A DNA stretch of 64,000 nt from DATKHR01 sp036557365 (GCA_036557365.1 DATBHR010000094.1:1-64000); one strand, 5' to 3'; shown: positions 42,747 to 53,300, counted from the stretch's first letter. The notes: a model not told the origin generated them from the letters alone. Translations and numbers: made by a program.

Positions 42747-44028
42747 CGGTCAGTTCCGGCGCCTGCAGCATGCGCGGCACGCGATCGATCGGCTCGAGCG
42801 CCTTGATTTCTTCGCCGCCGTTGGCGCTCTGCAGCTCGCGGAACTTGCGCGCCTTGACGAGCACGTTGCCTTCGAGTGAGCCAACGGCGTCATTGTACGC
42901 CTCGAGGCTGGACTTGAGGCGGCCGCCCAGCGTGTCGAAGCGGGCGCCCAGCGTGCGGACCGACTCGTACAACGCCTTGCCGAGCTCGCTGATCTTCCGC
43001 GCGTTCTCTTCCATCGCCTCCTGCTGCCAGCCGTAGGCCACTGCGCGCAGCAGCGCGATCAATGTCGTCGGGCTCGCCGGGATGACGCGCTTGTCCACGC
43101 CGAACTCGATGAGGGTGGGATCCTGCTCGAGCGCGGCGCTGAAGAACATCTCGCCCGGCAGGAACATGACGACGAAATCGGGCGTCGCGGGCACTTTGTC
43201 GAAGTACGCCTTGCTCGACAGCTGCGACATGTGCACCCGGACCTGTCGCGCGTGATCGGCAAGCAGCTTCTGCCGCGCGTCCTCGTCCGGCGCTTCGAGC
43301 GCACGAAGATACGCGTCGAGCGGCACCTTCGCGTCTACCACGATGTGCTTGCCGCCCGGCAGGTTGACGACCACGTCCGGCCGGATGCGTCCGTTGTCGG
43401 TGGCGATCGTCTCCTGCTCGGTGAAGTGGCAGTGTTCGAGCATGCCGGCGAGCTCGACGACGCGCTTCAACTGCAGCTCGCCCCAGCGTCCGCGGACGCC
43501 CGGCCGCTTCAACGCGTCCACGAGCCGCTGGGTCTGGCCGCGCAGGTCCTGCCCCACCGCATCGAGCGCCGCGATCTTCGCGACGAGCGTGGCGCCGTTC
43601 TCGATCCGGCGGCGTTCGCTCTCCTTGATCTCCTTGTCCACCTGCTCGAGCGTCTTCGCCATCGGCGTCAGAAGCTCCTCGATCGACCGCTTCCGCGCGT
43701 CCATATCGGCGGTCGCTTCGGTGCGCGCCTGCTGAAGCTTCGTCTGCGCCAGAGCCAGGAACTGTTCGTTGTTGCTGCGCAACGCTTCGGTGCTGAGCGC
43801 GCTGAACGTGTCGCGGAGCCTGGCGTCGGCGTCCTGCAGCGCGTTCAGCCGCTCCGCGTGGACCGCGCGTTCCTTCTCGATCTCCTTCGCATGAAACGCG
43901 TGCGCGTTGTCGAGCTCCGCCTTCAGACGCGCTTTCGCAGGCGCCGAGGCGAGCCAGCCCACGAGCGCGCCCAGAGCGAGGACGACGATGAGAGTACTGA
44001 TGAGGAAAACGGGATCGATGGCCGACAT
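42703..44028 (-). CDS. rmuC: DNA recombination protein RmuC
   Basis: A 441-residue protein: N-terminal membrane anchor (PVFLISTLIVVLALGALVGW), a coiled coil (about 40-150) and the RmuC nuclease-like domain (about 150-400). Landmarks are VRGRWGELQLKRVVELAGML, then RPDVVVNLPGGKHIVVDAKV and the long EALIRSTTL-type C-terminal region. RmuC limits sequence inversions and is implicated in restarting or rescuing replication. It shares its strand with the YgjP-type, GIY-YIG-like and deacylase genes. Confidence 0.96.
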   Translation of the reverse strand: MSAIDPVFLISTLIVVLALGALVGWLASAPAKARLKAELDNAHAFHAKEIEKERAVHAERLNALQDADARLRDTFSALSTEALRSNNEQFLALAQTKLQQARTEATADMDARKRSIEELLTPMAKTLEQVDKEIKESERRRIENGATLVAKIAALDAVGQDLRGQTQRLVDALKRPGVRGRWGELQLKRVVELAGMLEHCHFTEQETIATDNGRIRPDVVVNLPGGKHIVVDAKVPLDAYLRALEAPDEDARQKLLADHARQVRVHMSQLSSKAYFDKVPATPDFVVMFLPGEMFFSAALEQDPTLIEFGVDKRVIPASPTTLIALLRAVAYGWQQEAMEENARKISELGKALYESVRTLGARFDTLGGRLKSSLEAYNDAVGSLEGNVLVKARKFRELQSANGGEEIKALEPIDRVPRMLQAPELTDGLPFTDEEEIERV

Positions 44029-44040
44029 TGTACCGCGGCT

Positions 44041-44571
44041 TCAGCGCCCCACGACGAACGGAAGCCACGACTCCGGCAGCTGCAGCTCCGCGGCGTGCAC
44101 CGCTTCGAAGATGGCGCGCGCGCTGCCCGCGAGGCGGCGCGCACGCAGACCGGCCGCGATCGTCTGCAACGCGTGGCGCGCTTCGATCTGGGCCCGGCGG
44201 CGTGCGAGCACCGGCGCCGGCGTTGCCGAGCGCGCGGCCGCGCGCTCGTTCTTCAAGCGTTCGAGCCGCGGCCGGTTGACCGGCTCGAACGGCAGCTGCG
44301 CCTGAAACCGCGCGGCCGACGCCGTCTCGAGTTCCCCCGCGGCGCGAATCGCGCGCTCGCGCTCGAGGTCTGCGCGATAACACTGGAAACACAGCGTTCG
44401 GCCGACGCCCATGCCGCGGCTGCCGGCCTTTCGTCCGCGGCCGCGGAACGCCGCTGCCTTGAGCGCGTCGCGGCAGGCCGGACAGAGCGCTTTCGGGCGC
44501 CTGCCCTCGAGCTCGCCGCCAGGAAATGCCATCCAGTCTTGTTCGCGATGTTCAGCCTGTTTCTGCCCCAT
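44041..44571 (-). CDS. Hypothetical protein with Cys pairs
   Basis: A 176-residue basic protein beginning MGQKQAEHREQDWMAFPGGE. Two Cys pairs, CPAC near residue 30 and CFQC near 61, are spaced as in a zinc-ribbon. The rest is helical and Arg/Ala-rich. I do not recognise the family. An in-frame ATG at 44532 could be the true start. It lies 12 bp upstream of rmuC on the same strand, so a role in the same DNA-related unit is possible. Confidence 0.65.
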   Translation of the reverse strand: MGQKQAEHREQDWMAFPGGELEGRRPKALCPACRDALKAAAFRGRGRKAGSRGMGVGRTLCFQCYRADLERERAIRAAGELETASAARFQAQLPFEPVNRPRLERLKNERAAARSATPAPVLARRRAQIEARHALQTIAAGLRARRLAGSARAIFEAVHAAELQLPESWLPFVVGR

Positions 44572-44590
44572 GGAAGCAGGATAGGCCGGG

Positions 44591-44613
44591 GGTGTGACAG
44601 GCTAGGTCACACC
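44591..44613. promoter_or_regulatory. Perfect 8-bp hairpin between deacylase and Cys-motif genes
   Basis: GGTGTGAC at 44591-44598 and GTCACACC at 44606-44613 form a perfect stem with a seven-base loop. It lies just after the deacylase stop and just before the next gene's start on the same strand. No T-run follows. It may be an operator or an RNA-stabilising hairpin. Confidence 0.55.
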
Positions 44614-44620
44614 TGCGCGT

Positions 44621-45121
44621 CTAGATGGTCACGTACTGGACGAGATTGCCTTGAACCTCGAGGAATCTGGCGAAATCCGGCGCCGAAATGACGAGGGTGG
44701 CGGTATTGACGTTCGGGTGAAAGGACAGCCGGCTGGCCTGCTTCAAATCGCGGTCGAGGACGACCCGGACGACCCGCTGCGCATCGTTGATCAGGCCGAA
44801 CGGCGAGACTGATCCCGGTCCGAGCCCGAGATACTTCATCAGGCGTTCCGGCGACGCAAAGCTGAGCTTACCGTCGCCGATCTGGTCGGCCACCGCACGC
44901 AGGTCGGCTCTCTTCGTGTGCAGGAGCACGACGAGGTAGTGGCGATCGCCTTTCTGATTCCGCAGGAACAGGTTCTTGCAGTGCGTCGCGTCGATCTCCG
45001 ACCAGTGCTGAAGCGCATCCTCCACCGTCGGAATCGGTGGATGCGTGTGCCGCTCGTACGCGATGCCCAGCGCGGTCAACTTCTCGAGAACCGCGGCCTC
45101 GCGGTTCTCGTGGTCATTCAC
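44621..45121 (-). CDS. YbaK/ProXp-ala-type aminoacyl-tRNA deacylase
   Basis: A 166-residue single-domain editing protein of the YbaK/PrdX family. The core is THCKNLFLRNQKGDRHYLVV, with the conserved Lys and the downstream GPGSVSPFGLIND segment. Such proteins hydrolyse mischarged tRNAs, typically Ala-tRNA(Pro). Its start is GTG at 45121, coupled to the large nuclease stop by a 4-bp GTGA overlap. There is no tRNA synthetase gene nearby. Confidence 0.9.
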   Translation of the reverse strand: MNDHENREAAVLEKLTALGIAYERHTHPPIPTVEDALQHWSEIDATHCKNLFLRNQKGDRHYLVVLLHTKRADLRAVADQIGDGKLSFASPERLMKYLGLGPGSVSPFGLINDAQRVVRVVLDRDLKQASRLSFHPNVNTATLVISAPDFARFLEVQGNLVQYVTI

Positions 45122-48100
45122 CGGTCATGTCCCTGGTCGTGTTCGACGACGGCTTGAACCGAGGCTGTCGCGCTCGTGTTTCCGGCATCGTCCGCGCACG
45201 ACACGAAGAGCGAATAGATCTGCGGCGCATCGCCGTGATTCTTCTTCGCACGCAGCGACGCGGTCAAGGGTCCGGTGATCTTGAAGTCGCCGGTATCGCC
45301 GCTCGTGCTCGTGATGCGCTGGATCGTGCAGGTCGGCGTCGAGTCCACACCATCCGACGAAGTCGCCGTGACGCGAACCGTCACGAGCTTGTTGTTCGGC
45401 GGGAACAGCACCGCTGGGCTGACGGTCAGCGTCGGCGCCGACGGCGCGATCGTGTCGCGAACGGTCACGCTGAACGATCCGTTCGCCACGTTTCCCGCCG
45501 CATCGTGCGCGGCGCAGTTCACGACGGTGGCGCCGAGCGGGAACACGCTGCCGGAAACGGGCGAACACTGCACCGGAACCGGTCCGTCGACGTCGTCGGC
45601 CGCGGTAGGCGCGAATGCGACCTGCGCGCCCGCCGCGCTCGCAGCTTCGGCGACGATGTTGCCGAGGCCGCTGATCACCGGCGCCTTGAGGTCGGCGACC
45701 GAAAAGCTGGTCGAGCCGGTGCTGGACGCGAACGACGCGCCGTCAGCGAAGTCGGCGGTCATCGAGTGCGACCCGATCCCGAACGACGCAGCCGGCACCG
45801 TCACCGATGCCGCTCCGTTCGAAACGGCGACGACGGACGAATAGCCCGCGCCATCGCTGAAACGTATCGAACCGGAACCGACGGTCGCGTTGGCCGCCTG
45901 GACGGTCGCGGTGAACGTCACGTCCTGTCCGAACGGCGCGGGGTTGGGTGACGCGACGACGGTCGTCGTCGTGGTAGCTGGCAGCGTGAAGTAGGCGACG
46001 ACCGGATCGTGATCGGACAGCCGCTCCGGCCGAGTGAAGTCGCCGCGGAAGCTCTCCGGGAAATCGGCGTTGCTGTGGCCCCACTCGATGCCGGCGAAGC
46101 GAGCGACCGCCGCGGACGTCGCGAGCATGTGATCGAGCGACTGCGCGTTCCCGTCGAACGAATAGGAATAGCGCTGCGGCGTCGAATCGAGCTCGATGAG
46201 ATCGGTCAGCGGCGACGCGACATTCGGCACGTTGCTGCTTGCCAGCACGACCTGATCCGCAGGCGCCGGCGTTCCCTTGATGGTGCCGATGACGTCGACG
46301 TAGCCGTCGCTGAACTCGAACGAATTGAAGTCGCCGACCGCGACGATCGGAACGCCGGGACTGTTCTGTTCCAGCGTTTCGACCAGATGGCCGGTGAACT
46401 CGGCCTGCGCAAGCCGCTTCGCGCGCACGCGCGGGCCGTCGGTCGCGTCGTCGATGCCGTTCAGCGAGCGCAGGTGATTGGCGACGACGGTCACGTCGAG
46501 CGGCGCGTCGTCCGAGGTGACGATGGTCGCGTCGAGAACGGTGGGCGGACGATCGTTGAGCAGCGCGGGCTGACCGTTCGTCGGGTCGATGAAGGTCGTG
46601 TCCTTGCCTTCCTGATGCGCGCCGCGGACCGTCACGCGCAACGTATTGACCAGCAGACCGTCGTCGATGCCGCCGGGATCGTTGCCTTCGAACAGGTACG
46701 CGACGTAGTGCACCGCGTCCGCGGAGTCGGCGTTCACCTGGTTCGCGATGGCCTGCAGCACGCCGATGTTCTCGACTTCCTCGACGCCGATGATGTCCGG
46801 TGTCCGCATCACGTCACGAATCTGACGCGATACCTTGATCAACCTGTTCGCGAAGGCTGCCGGCGTCAGCGCAACGTCGCTGATGCCCGCATCGTCCACC
46901 GTGTCGAAGAAGCGCTCGAGATTGGCGGTGCCGATCGTGAACTGATGTGCGCCGGCTGCAGACACGGCGGAGAAACCGTGGAGCCCACTGACGCTGCCCT
47001 GCGCGCCGAAATCCGGAAGAATCGTGTAGGCGCGCGACTGATAGTCGAGCACGCCGGTGATGTTCGTGACGATCGCGCCGGTCATCACCTCGGTCGTATC
47101 GTTCGCGCCGAACGACGCCTGACCGTTGCTGTCGACGCGAATCCGCTCGGGGTTGGCGTCGAACCGCGGAATGCAGCACGGCGATCCGGCCGGCAGCGGA
47201 TCGGGCACCTCGATGCCCGGCTCGCGGACCGGGCGCGGAATCCCCGGGATGAGGCCGAAGTAGACGCCGTTGGTGGACGCGGTCGCGTTCGGTTCGTTGA
47301 CCGTGCCCTGCGTCGGCGCGATGACGTTCAACACGTCGACGTGGACGCGCATTCCCTCGAATCGCTCGAGTTGATCGAACGGCCCGGCCGGATTGGTATC
47401 AGCGATCGTCAGTGCGACCGCCGCCGGGAGCGCATTGCCGGTCGACAGCAACGTCACCACTGGCGTCGCGATTTCCGTCTCCGGAGGGCTGTTCGGATCG
47501 GCGCCCGGACGGAACTCCTGGACCGTACCGGTGACGCGCACGCGATTTCCGACGGCCGCGTCCGCCGACGGTGCCGTGGAGGTGAACACGAACACGCCTT
47601 CGGACGTCGTTGGATCGGCGTCGGCCTCCGCATCGGGCGCCTGAATGAAGAAGCCGTTGTTGAAGCGCCGCGCCGTGACGATGCCTTCGGTCGTGACCAT
47701 CTGGTTGGCGAACGGCGAGAGCGCGCCCGGACCCTGAATGTCGTGAATCGGCGTGACAACGGCCGGCGCCTGCACCGCGAGCGTGATCGCGCCGCTGCCC
47801 GACCGTCCCGCCGCGTCGGCGACGATGAATGGCAGCGACTTGTTGGCTGCAGGTGTGCCCGACGCGACCGTCGCCGAGAACGAGTAGATCGCATCGCCCG
47901 CGGTCGCATCGCCGTGGGTGGCGTCGTCGAAGAACGCCTGATCGGCGGCGCCGCCAATGGCCGTGAGATCGACTGTGACGGACGTGATCGTTTCCGGCGG
48001 CGTGCCGGCGGTCGTCGTGATCGTCAACAACGTCGGGTCGCCCGGTGAAACCGCCGCGGGCACGGCGGCGCCGACGCCGCTCGGACCGGTTGTCGTCGGA

Positions 48101-48816
48101 TTCGATTGCGGCGTGATCGAAAAGTCGTCGATGGCGAGGCCGTCGTCTGAGCCCGAGGCATCGAAGTCGGTCCAGCGAATACCGAAGTTCGAGCCGGGAG
48201 CGATGGTCAGGCCGGTGATCGAGGCCGAAACCAGGACTCGATTTCCGACGCCGTTGCCGTTCAGCGCGCCCACGGTGCCGCTGCCGACCGGTCCGACAAA
48301 ATCCAGCGCGTTCACGTCGGTCCATGTCGCTGCAGCATCGTCGAGCGACGCTGCGCCGGGACTGATTTGGAAGTCCAGCCGGTCGGGGCTGTTCCGCGAC
48401 GTCCCAAGGCGCCACTGCTCCCCGGTGTACGACACGTCGAGGCTCGTGATCGTCTGACCGGTGTTGTTCGCGAAGATGACGCCGATCGTCGGGATGAGAT
48501 TTCCACTGCGGAGCGTACCGAGCGCGCGATCGGCGTCGCTCGCCGCACCGAACGAATAGGTGTCGCCGGCATTCGACGATCCGGTCCCGGCGGTGTACGA
48601 CGTGTTCGCGTTGGCGCCGCTTTCGACCACGCGCCAACCGTCAGGCAGCGACGTGCCCGTCCCGCTCGCGGCGAGCGCGTTGAAGTTCTGCACGTACGGC
48701 GTGCCGATCGCCGTCAGACTGACGCTGCCGGCGCCGATGTTGTCGGCGAACAGGCGAATCGCAAACATCGCAGCCAGACCGCAGGCCGCGAGGACAGTTG
48801 CTGCCTTCCGTCCCAT
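45118..48816 (-). CDS. Secreted multidomain nuclease (ExeM/NucH-type)
   Basis: A 1232-residue secreted protein (signal in AATVLAACGLAAMFAIRLFA). Residues of about 25-245 form an N-terminal beta-rich module with repeated Asn/Gly/Ser stretches, and 248-350 a second Ig-like module. About 359-590 is an OB-fold-like nuclease lobe, and 627-942 an endonuclease/exonuclease/phosphatase domain with IIGVEEVEN, PIVAVGDFNSFEF and RLSDHDPVVAYF. C-terminal Ig-like (947-1042) and HYR-type (1042-1119) modules follow, then a short tail. It should degrade extracellular DNA, releasing phosphate or nucleotides. The deacylase gene overlaps its end by 4 bp. Confidence 0.88.
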   Translation of the reverse strand: MGRKAATVLAACGLAAMFAIRLFADNIGAGSVSLTAIGTPYVQNFNALAASGTGTSLPDGWRVVESGANANTSYTAGTGSSNAGDTYSFGAASDADRALGTLRSGNLIPTIGVIFANNTGQTITSLDVSYTGEQWRLGTSRNSPDRLDFQISPGAASLDDAAATWTDVNALDFVGPVGSGTVGALNGNGVGNRVLVSASITGLTIAPGSNFGIRWTDFDASGSDDGLAIDDFSITPQSNPTTTGPSGVGAAVPAAVSPGDPTLLTITTTAGTPPETITSVTVDLTAIGGAADQAFFDDATHGDATAGDAIYSFSATVASGTPAANKSLPFIVADAAGRSGSGAITLAVQAPAVVTPIHDIQGPGALSPFANQMVTTEGIVTARRFNNGFFIQAPDAEADADPTTSEGVFVFTSTAPSADAAVGNRVRVTGTVQEFRPGADPNSPPETEIATPVVTLLSTGNALPAAVALTIADTNPAGPFDQLERFEGMRVHVDVLNVIAPTQGTVNEPNATASTNGVYFGLIPGIPRPVREPGIEVPDPLPAGSPCCIPRFDANPERIRVDSNGQASFGANDTTEVMTGAIVTNITGVLDYQSRAYTILPDFGAQGSVSGLHGFSAVSAAGAHQFTIGTANLERFFDTVDDAGISDVALTPAAFANRLIKVSRQIRDVMRTPDIIGVEEVENIGVLQAIANQVNADSADAVHYVAYLFEGNDPGGIDDGLLVNTLRVTVRGAHQEGKDTTFIDPTNGQPALLNDRPPTVLDATIVTSDDAPLDVTVVANHLRSLNGIDDATDGPRVRAKRLAQAEFTGHLVETLEQNSPGVPIVAVGDFNSFEFSDGYVDVIGTIKGTPAPADQVVLASSNVPNVASPLTDLIELDSTPQRYSYSFDGNAQSLDHMLATSAAVARFAGIEWGHSNADFPESFRGDFTRPERLSDHDPVVAYFTLPATTTTTVVASPNPAPFGQDVTFTATVQAANATVGSGSIRFSDGAGYSSVVAVSNGAASVTVPAASFGIGSHSMTADFADGASFASSTGSTSFSVADLKAPVISGLGNIVAEAASAAGAQVAFAPTAADDVDGPVPVQCSPVSGSVFPLGATVVNCAAHDAAGNVANGSFSVTVRDTIAPSAPTLTVSPAVLFPPNNKLVTVRVTATSSDGVDSTPTCTIQRITSTSGDTGDFKITGPLTASLRAKKNHGDAPQIYSLFVSCADDAGNTSATASVQAVVEHDQGHDR

Positions 48817-48862
48817 GTGTTGACCTCTAATGGCGTGTGTACGCGGTAGTTTTTACCATCGC

Positions 48863-48880
48863 TGTGACGCTGATGTGACG
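48863..48880. promoter_or_regulatory. Two direct repeats with 11-bp period upstream of the nuclease gene
   Basis: TGTGACG occurs at 48863-48869 and again at 48874-48880, exactly 11 bp apart, about 50 bp upstream of the nuclease ATG. The geometry (seven-base units, four-base spacer) is that of a Pho-box-type OmpR/PhoB operator, although the unit sequence differs from the E. coli consensus. The next position, 48885, does not match. Confidence 0.4.
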
Positions 48881-49016
48881 CAACATCACAACGGCGGTAG
48901 TCAGAACTGCCCAGCTCGCGCGATGCGCCGGTACCGCTTTCTATTGGTGCAGAATTCGATCGATTCGTTTCACAGAGCGAGCGGTTCCGACAACTTCTGT
49001 CAGTTACGCGTACAGC
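48881..49016. other. Gap between nuclease promoter region and TolC-like gene
   Basis: Apart from the two 11-bp-spaced repeats, this gap holds no gene and no strong hairpin that I can see. It separates the nuclease from the end of the efflux operon, whose transcript runs toward it. Confidence 0.6.
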
Positions 49017-50303
49017 CTACGGAAACCGGCCGAGGGCGTTCAAGAGTTCGAGGCGAGCCCGGCGAAGCTGGTCTTCGGCGATGGCGACGGCCATGTCCGT
49101 ATCGCGCGCCACGCGCTCCGCGTCGATGACCTCGATGTTGGTGGAGGCGCCTGCACGGAAGCTGATATTGGTGATCGAGACGACCTGCTGCGCCTGATCG
49201 GCCGCCGCGCGGGCGCTCGTCAACACGCGCTCGCCGCTTGCGATCGATTCGCGGGCGGCGCGGACCTCCGACTCAGCGCGCGTGATGGCGCCGGCGAAGT
49301 TCGCGTGCACCTCGTCGAGATCCGATCGCCGCTGTTGCTTCACCGATTTGCGCTGGCCGCTGTCGAAGATCGGGATGTTGCCCTGCAGCAGCAGCCGCCA
49401 GCTGTTCTGCGGCAGGAAAAACTGGGGCGGATAGTTGGTGGATGGCTGAAAGATCGCGTCCACCGTCGGGATCCAGTCCTTCGAGCTGTCGCGGACGACG
49501 CGATCGGCCGCGCGCTCCTGCGCGGCGAAGAGTCGCAGATCGGATCGCGAGGTAATCAGATCCACAGGCGCGGCCGCCGGCACCGAGAGATCGGGGTCCT
49601 CGGACGCATCGGCGGGGCCTCCCGCGACGATCAAGACGCCGAGTGCCTCCTGCGCGCGATACAGATTGAGGCGGGCCTGCTCGACCAGTCCCTCGTCGGC
49701 CGAGTACTGCTGCTGCGCGCGAAGCGCGTTCAGCCGACTCCCGCTCCCGCCGCGCTCCTGCTCGGTCGCCAGATCGAAGTGCGCTTTCGCGGTGTCGCGC
49801 GCGCGGATGTTCCCCTCGACGACGCGGCGCTGCGCAACGATCGTGAGGTAGGCGTCGGCGGCGGCGAACGCGATCTGGCGCTTCGCTTCCGCGAGCTGCA
49901 GCTCCGCGACCGACCGCTGATCCTCCGCTTGCGTGCGCCGTGCCCACGCAGCCGCCGCAAGAATCGGCATGTCGGCCGAGATCGACGCGACGGTCTGACT
50001 TTGCGGCGTGACGGTCACGCCCTCGAACTGCACGCCGGTGTTCAACGTCGTCGACGTGACGTTGCCGGTGACCTGCAGCAGCATGGCGGCGCGCGCCTGC
50101 CCGATGAGCGCGTCGGCGCGGAGGATGCCGGCCGCGGAGGCCGCCACGGACGGATTGAGATCCTGCGCCCGCTGGATCGCATCGCGAAACGTCACGGTCA
50201 TCACCGGAACCGGTGTCGTCTGTGCGCGCGCCTCGAGCGGCGCGAGGCACAGCGCGATGGGGACGACCAGGGCGCGCAACCGTCGAACGTCGATCGCCAC
50301 CAT
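49017..50303 (-). CDS. TolC-family outer membrane efflux protein
   Basis: A 428-residue outer-membrane channel with a signal peptide (LRALVVPIALCLAPLEARAQ). Two TolC repeats are visible: the first with FRDAIQRAQDLNPSVAASAA and the second after residue 210, ending in LRRARLELLNALGRFP. Helical coiled-coil stretches between them form the periplasmic tunnel. The start is the ATG at 50303, four bases after the RND permease stop. It completes the tripartite pump encoded upstream. Confidence 0.93.
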   Translation of the reverse strand: MVAIDVRRLRALVVPIALCLAPLEARAQTTPVPVMTVTFRDAIQRAQDLNPSVAASAAGILRADALIGQARAAMLLQVTGNVTSTTLNTGVQFEGVTVTPQSQTVASISADMPILAAAAWARRTQAEDQRSVAELQLAEAKRQIAFAAADAYLTIVAQRRVVEGNIRARDTAKAHFDLATEQERGGSGSRLNALRAQQQYSADEGLVEQARLNLYRAQEALGVLIVAGGPADASEDPDLSVPAAAPVDLITSRSDLRLFAAQERAADRVVRDSSKDWIPTVDAIFQPSTNYPPQFFLPQNSWRLLLQGNIPIFDSGQRKSVKQQRRSDLDEVHANFAGAITRAESEVRAARESIASGERVLTSARAAADQAQQVVSITNISFRAGASTNIEVIDAERVARDTDMAVAIAEDQLRRARLELLNALGRFP

Positions 50304-50307
50304 CGGA

Positions 50308-53300
50308 CTACCTCGCACGGCGGCTTCCCAGGCTCTTGACGACCACGTAGAGCACGGGGATGAAGCCCAGGTTCAGGAACGTGGCGACGACCATGCCGCC
50401 GGCGACGGCCGTCCCCACCGAGTGCCGCGCCTCGCGTCCGGCGCCGCTGGCGACGACGAGCGGCATGACACCGAGGATGAACGCCAGGGACGTCATCAGA
50501 ATCGGCCGGAGCCGGATGCGCGCCGCTTCAACGGCCGCCTCCGTGATGCTCAGGCCGCGCGCGCGCAGCTGCTCCGCGAATTCGACGACGAGGATGCCGT
50601 TCTTCGCGGACAAGCCGATCAGCATCACGAGGCCGATCTGGCAGTACACGTCGTTGATCAGCCCGCGCGCCCACTGCGCGCCGAGCGCGCCGAGAATGGC
50701 GATCGGAACCGAGAGCAGGATGATCACCGGCAGCGTCACGCTTTCGTACTGTCCTGCCAGTGTCAGATAGACGAGCAACAGGCCAAGGCCGAATATCGCG
50801 GCCGACTGACTGCCCGCACGGATTTCTTCGAGCGAGATGCCCGACCACGCGTACGAGAATCCCTGCGGTAGCGCGCGATCCGACAACGCGGCCATGGTCT
50901 GCAGTGCCTGGCCCGAGCTGTAACCAGGCGCCGCCGATCCGTTGATCGTGGCCGATCGGAACAGGTTGAAGTGGCTGATGATCTTCGGCGCGGTCGCTTC
51001 GCGCACCGAGACCAGGTTGCTGAGCGGCATCATGCGCCCGGTCGCGGTCCTCACGGTGTACCGTTCGATGTCCGTCGGATTCGATCGGAACTGCTCGTCG
51101 GCCTGCACGTAGACGCGGTACGAGCGGCTGTTGAAGTCGAAGTCGTTCACGTAGGTCGAACCGAGGAGCGTCTGCATCGTGTCGCTGATGTCCGTCAGCG
51201 AGATGCCGAGACTCTTCGCCTGCGGACGATCCACGTCGACGACGATCTGCGGGTCGTTCGCCGTGAACTGCGTGAACAGTGCGGTGAGCCCCGGCGTCTG
51301 GTTGCCCTGCCCGATGATCTGGCGCGCCGTCGCCTCGAGCCCTTCGATCGGTCCGCCGCTCTGGTCGAGGAGCTCGTAGCTGAATCCGCCGAACTGGCCG
51401 AGTCCCTGAATCGACGGCGGCAGGAACGGGATCACCATCGCGCCGGTGATCTGACTGAACGCGCCGAACAGCTGACCGACCAGCGCCTTCGCCGAATGCT
51501 GGTCGCCAGGACGCTCGTTGAAGTCCTTCAGCTGCATGAAGAGGATGCCCTGGTTCGGCGACGAGCCCGCGAAGCCGAATCCGCCGGCCGCGAACATCTG
51601 TTTGGCCTCGGGCATCTTCATCATGATCTGCTCGGTCTGCCGCACGATGCCCATCGTGTAATCGAGCGACGCGCCGGGCGGCGCCTGAATGAGAACCATG
51701 ATGTAGCCCTGGTCCTCGTCAGGCAGGAACCCGGACGGCACGCGCATATAGACCCAGTAGGTGGCTCCGAGCAGCGCGACGAAAACGATGACGACAAGCG
51801 CTCTTACGCGAATGAGCCCGCGCAGCCCATGGACCATCGCGGCCGTCCCGCCGTCGATGATGCGATTGACGACGCGGAAGAACGCGCCCTTCGGTTTCTC
51901 GACGTGTCCGAGCAGCAGCGCCGACAACGCCGGCGTCAGCGTCAGCGCGTTGAACGCCGAAATCACCATCGACACGGCGATCGTCAGCGCGAACTGCTGA
52001 TACAAGCGGCCCGTTGTGCCGGGAAAAAACGCGACCGGCACGAAGACCGCCGCCAGCACCAGCGCCGTCGCGATGACCGCGCTCGTCACCTCGCGCATCG
52101 CGTCCGACGCGGCGGTATGCGTGTCGACCGGCTCGCCGGCGCGAGAGCCGCCGCCGACGTCCTGCGCTTTCGTGACGCCATGAATCCGTTCGTGAATGTG
52201 CCGTTCGATGTTCTCGATGACGACAATCGCGTCGTCCACGACGAGACCGGTGGCGAGCGTGATGCCGAACAGCGTGAGCGTGTTGATCGAAAAGCCGAAC
52301 AGCTTCAGGAACGCAAACGTCCCGATGAGCGAGACCGGAATCGTGATCGCCGGAATGAGCGTCGTCCGCCAGTTCTGCAGGAAGAGGAACATGACGAGGA
52401 CGACGAGACCGATCGCTTCGGCCAGCGTCGTCACGACCTCGCGGATCGATTCCGAGACGACGGTCGTCGTGTCGAACGCCACCTCCACCTTCATGCCGGG
52501 CGGAAACCGTCGCGACAGCCGATCGATCTCGGCGACGACATCGCGATAGACCTGCAACGCGTTGGCGGTCGGCAACTGCAGCACGCCGAAGCCAATCGCG
52601 TCGTGGCCGTTGAACCGGGACGCGGTCGAATAGCTCTCGGCGCCGAGCTCAGTACGTCCGACGTCTCGCACGCGAACCAGTGCGCCATCGGCCGATCGCT
52701 TGAGGATGATATCGTCGAATTGCGCCGGATCGCTCAACCGGCCGGCGGCGCGGACGCTGATCTGATATTTCTGTCCCTTCGGGGCCGGTTCGGATCCGAT
52801 TGCGCCGGCCGCAACCTGGACGTTCTGCTCGCGCAGCGCCTGCACGACCTCGTCCGCCGTGATGTTCCGGCCGGCGAGTTTGTCGGGATCGATCCAGAGA
52901 CGCATCGCGTACCGGCCAACGCCGAACACCTGCACGTTGCCGACGCCCGGCACGCGCTTGATCTCGTCGATGATGAAGCGATCGACGTAGTTGCTGAGAA
53001 ACAACGGGTCGTATTCGCCGTGTTCGGAGATGGCGGCGGCGGCCAGCACGAAGTTCGTCGACACCTTCGTGACCGAGATACCAACCTGCTTGACCTCGTT
53101 CGGCAGGCGTCCTTCGGCCTGCGAAATCCGGTTCTGGACGTCCACCGCCGCGACGTCGAGGTTGCGGCTCAAATCGAACGTGACGACGATGTTCGCCGTG
53201 CCGTCGTTGCCGCTCGTCGAGGTGATGTACTGCATTCCCTCGATGCCGTTGATCGCCTGCTCGATCGGGATCGTGACCGAGGTCTCGACCGTCTCCGCGT

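Noticed and set aside
46009..48048. Long plus-strand open frame (679 codons)
   Set aside because: Antisense to the secreted nuclease; Arg/Asp-rich shadow without motifs.
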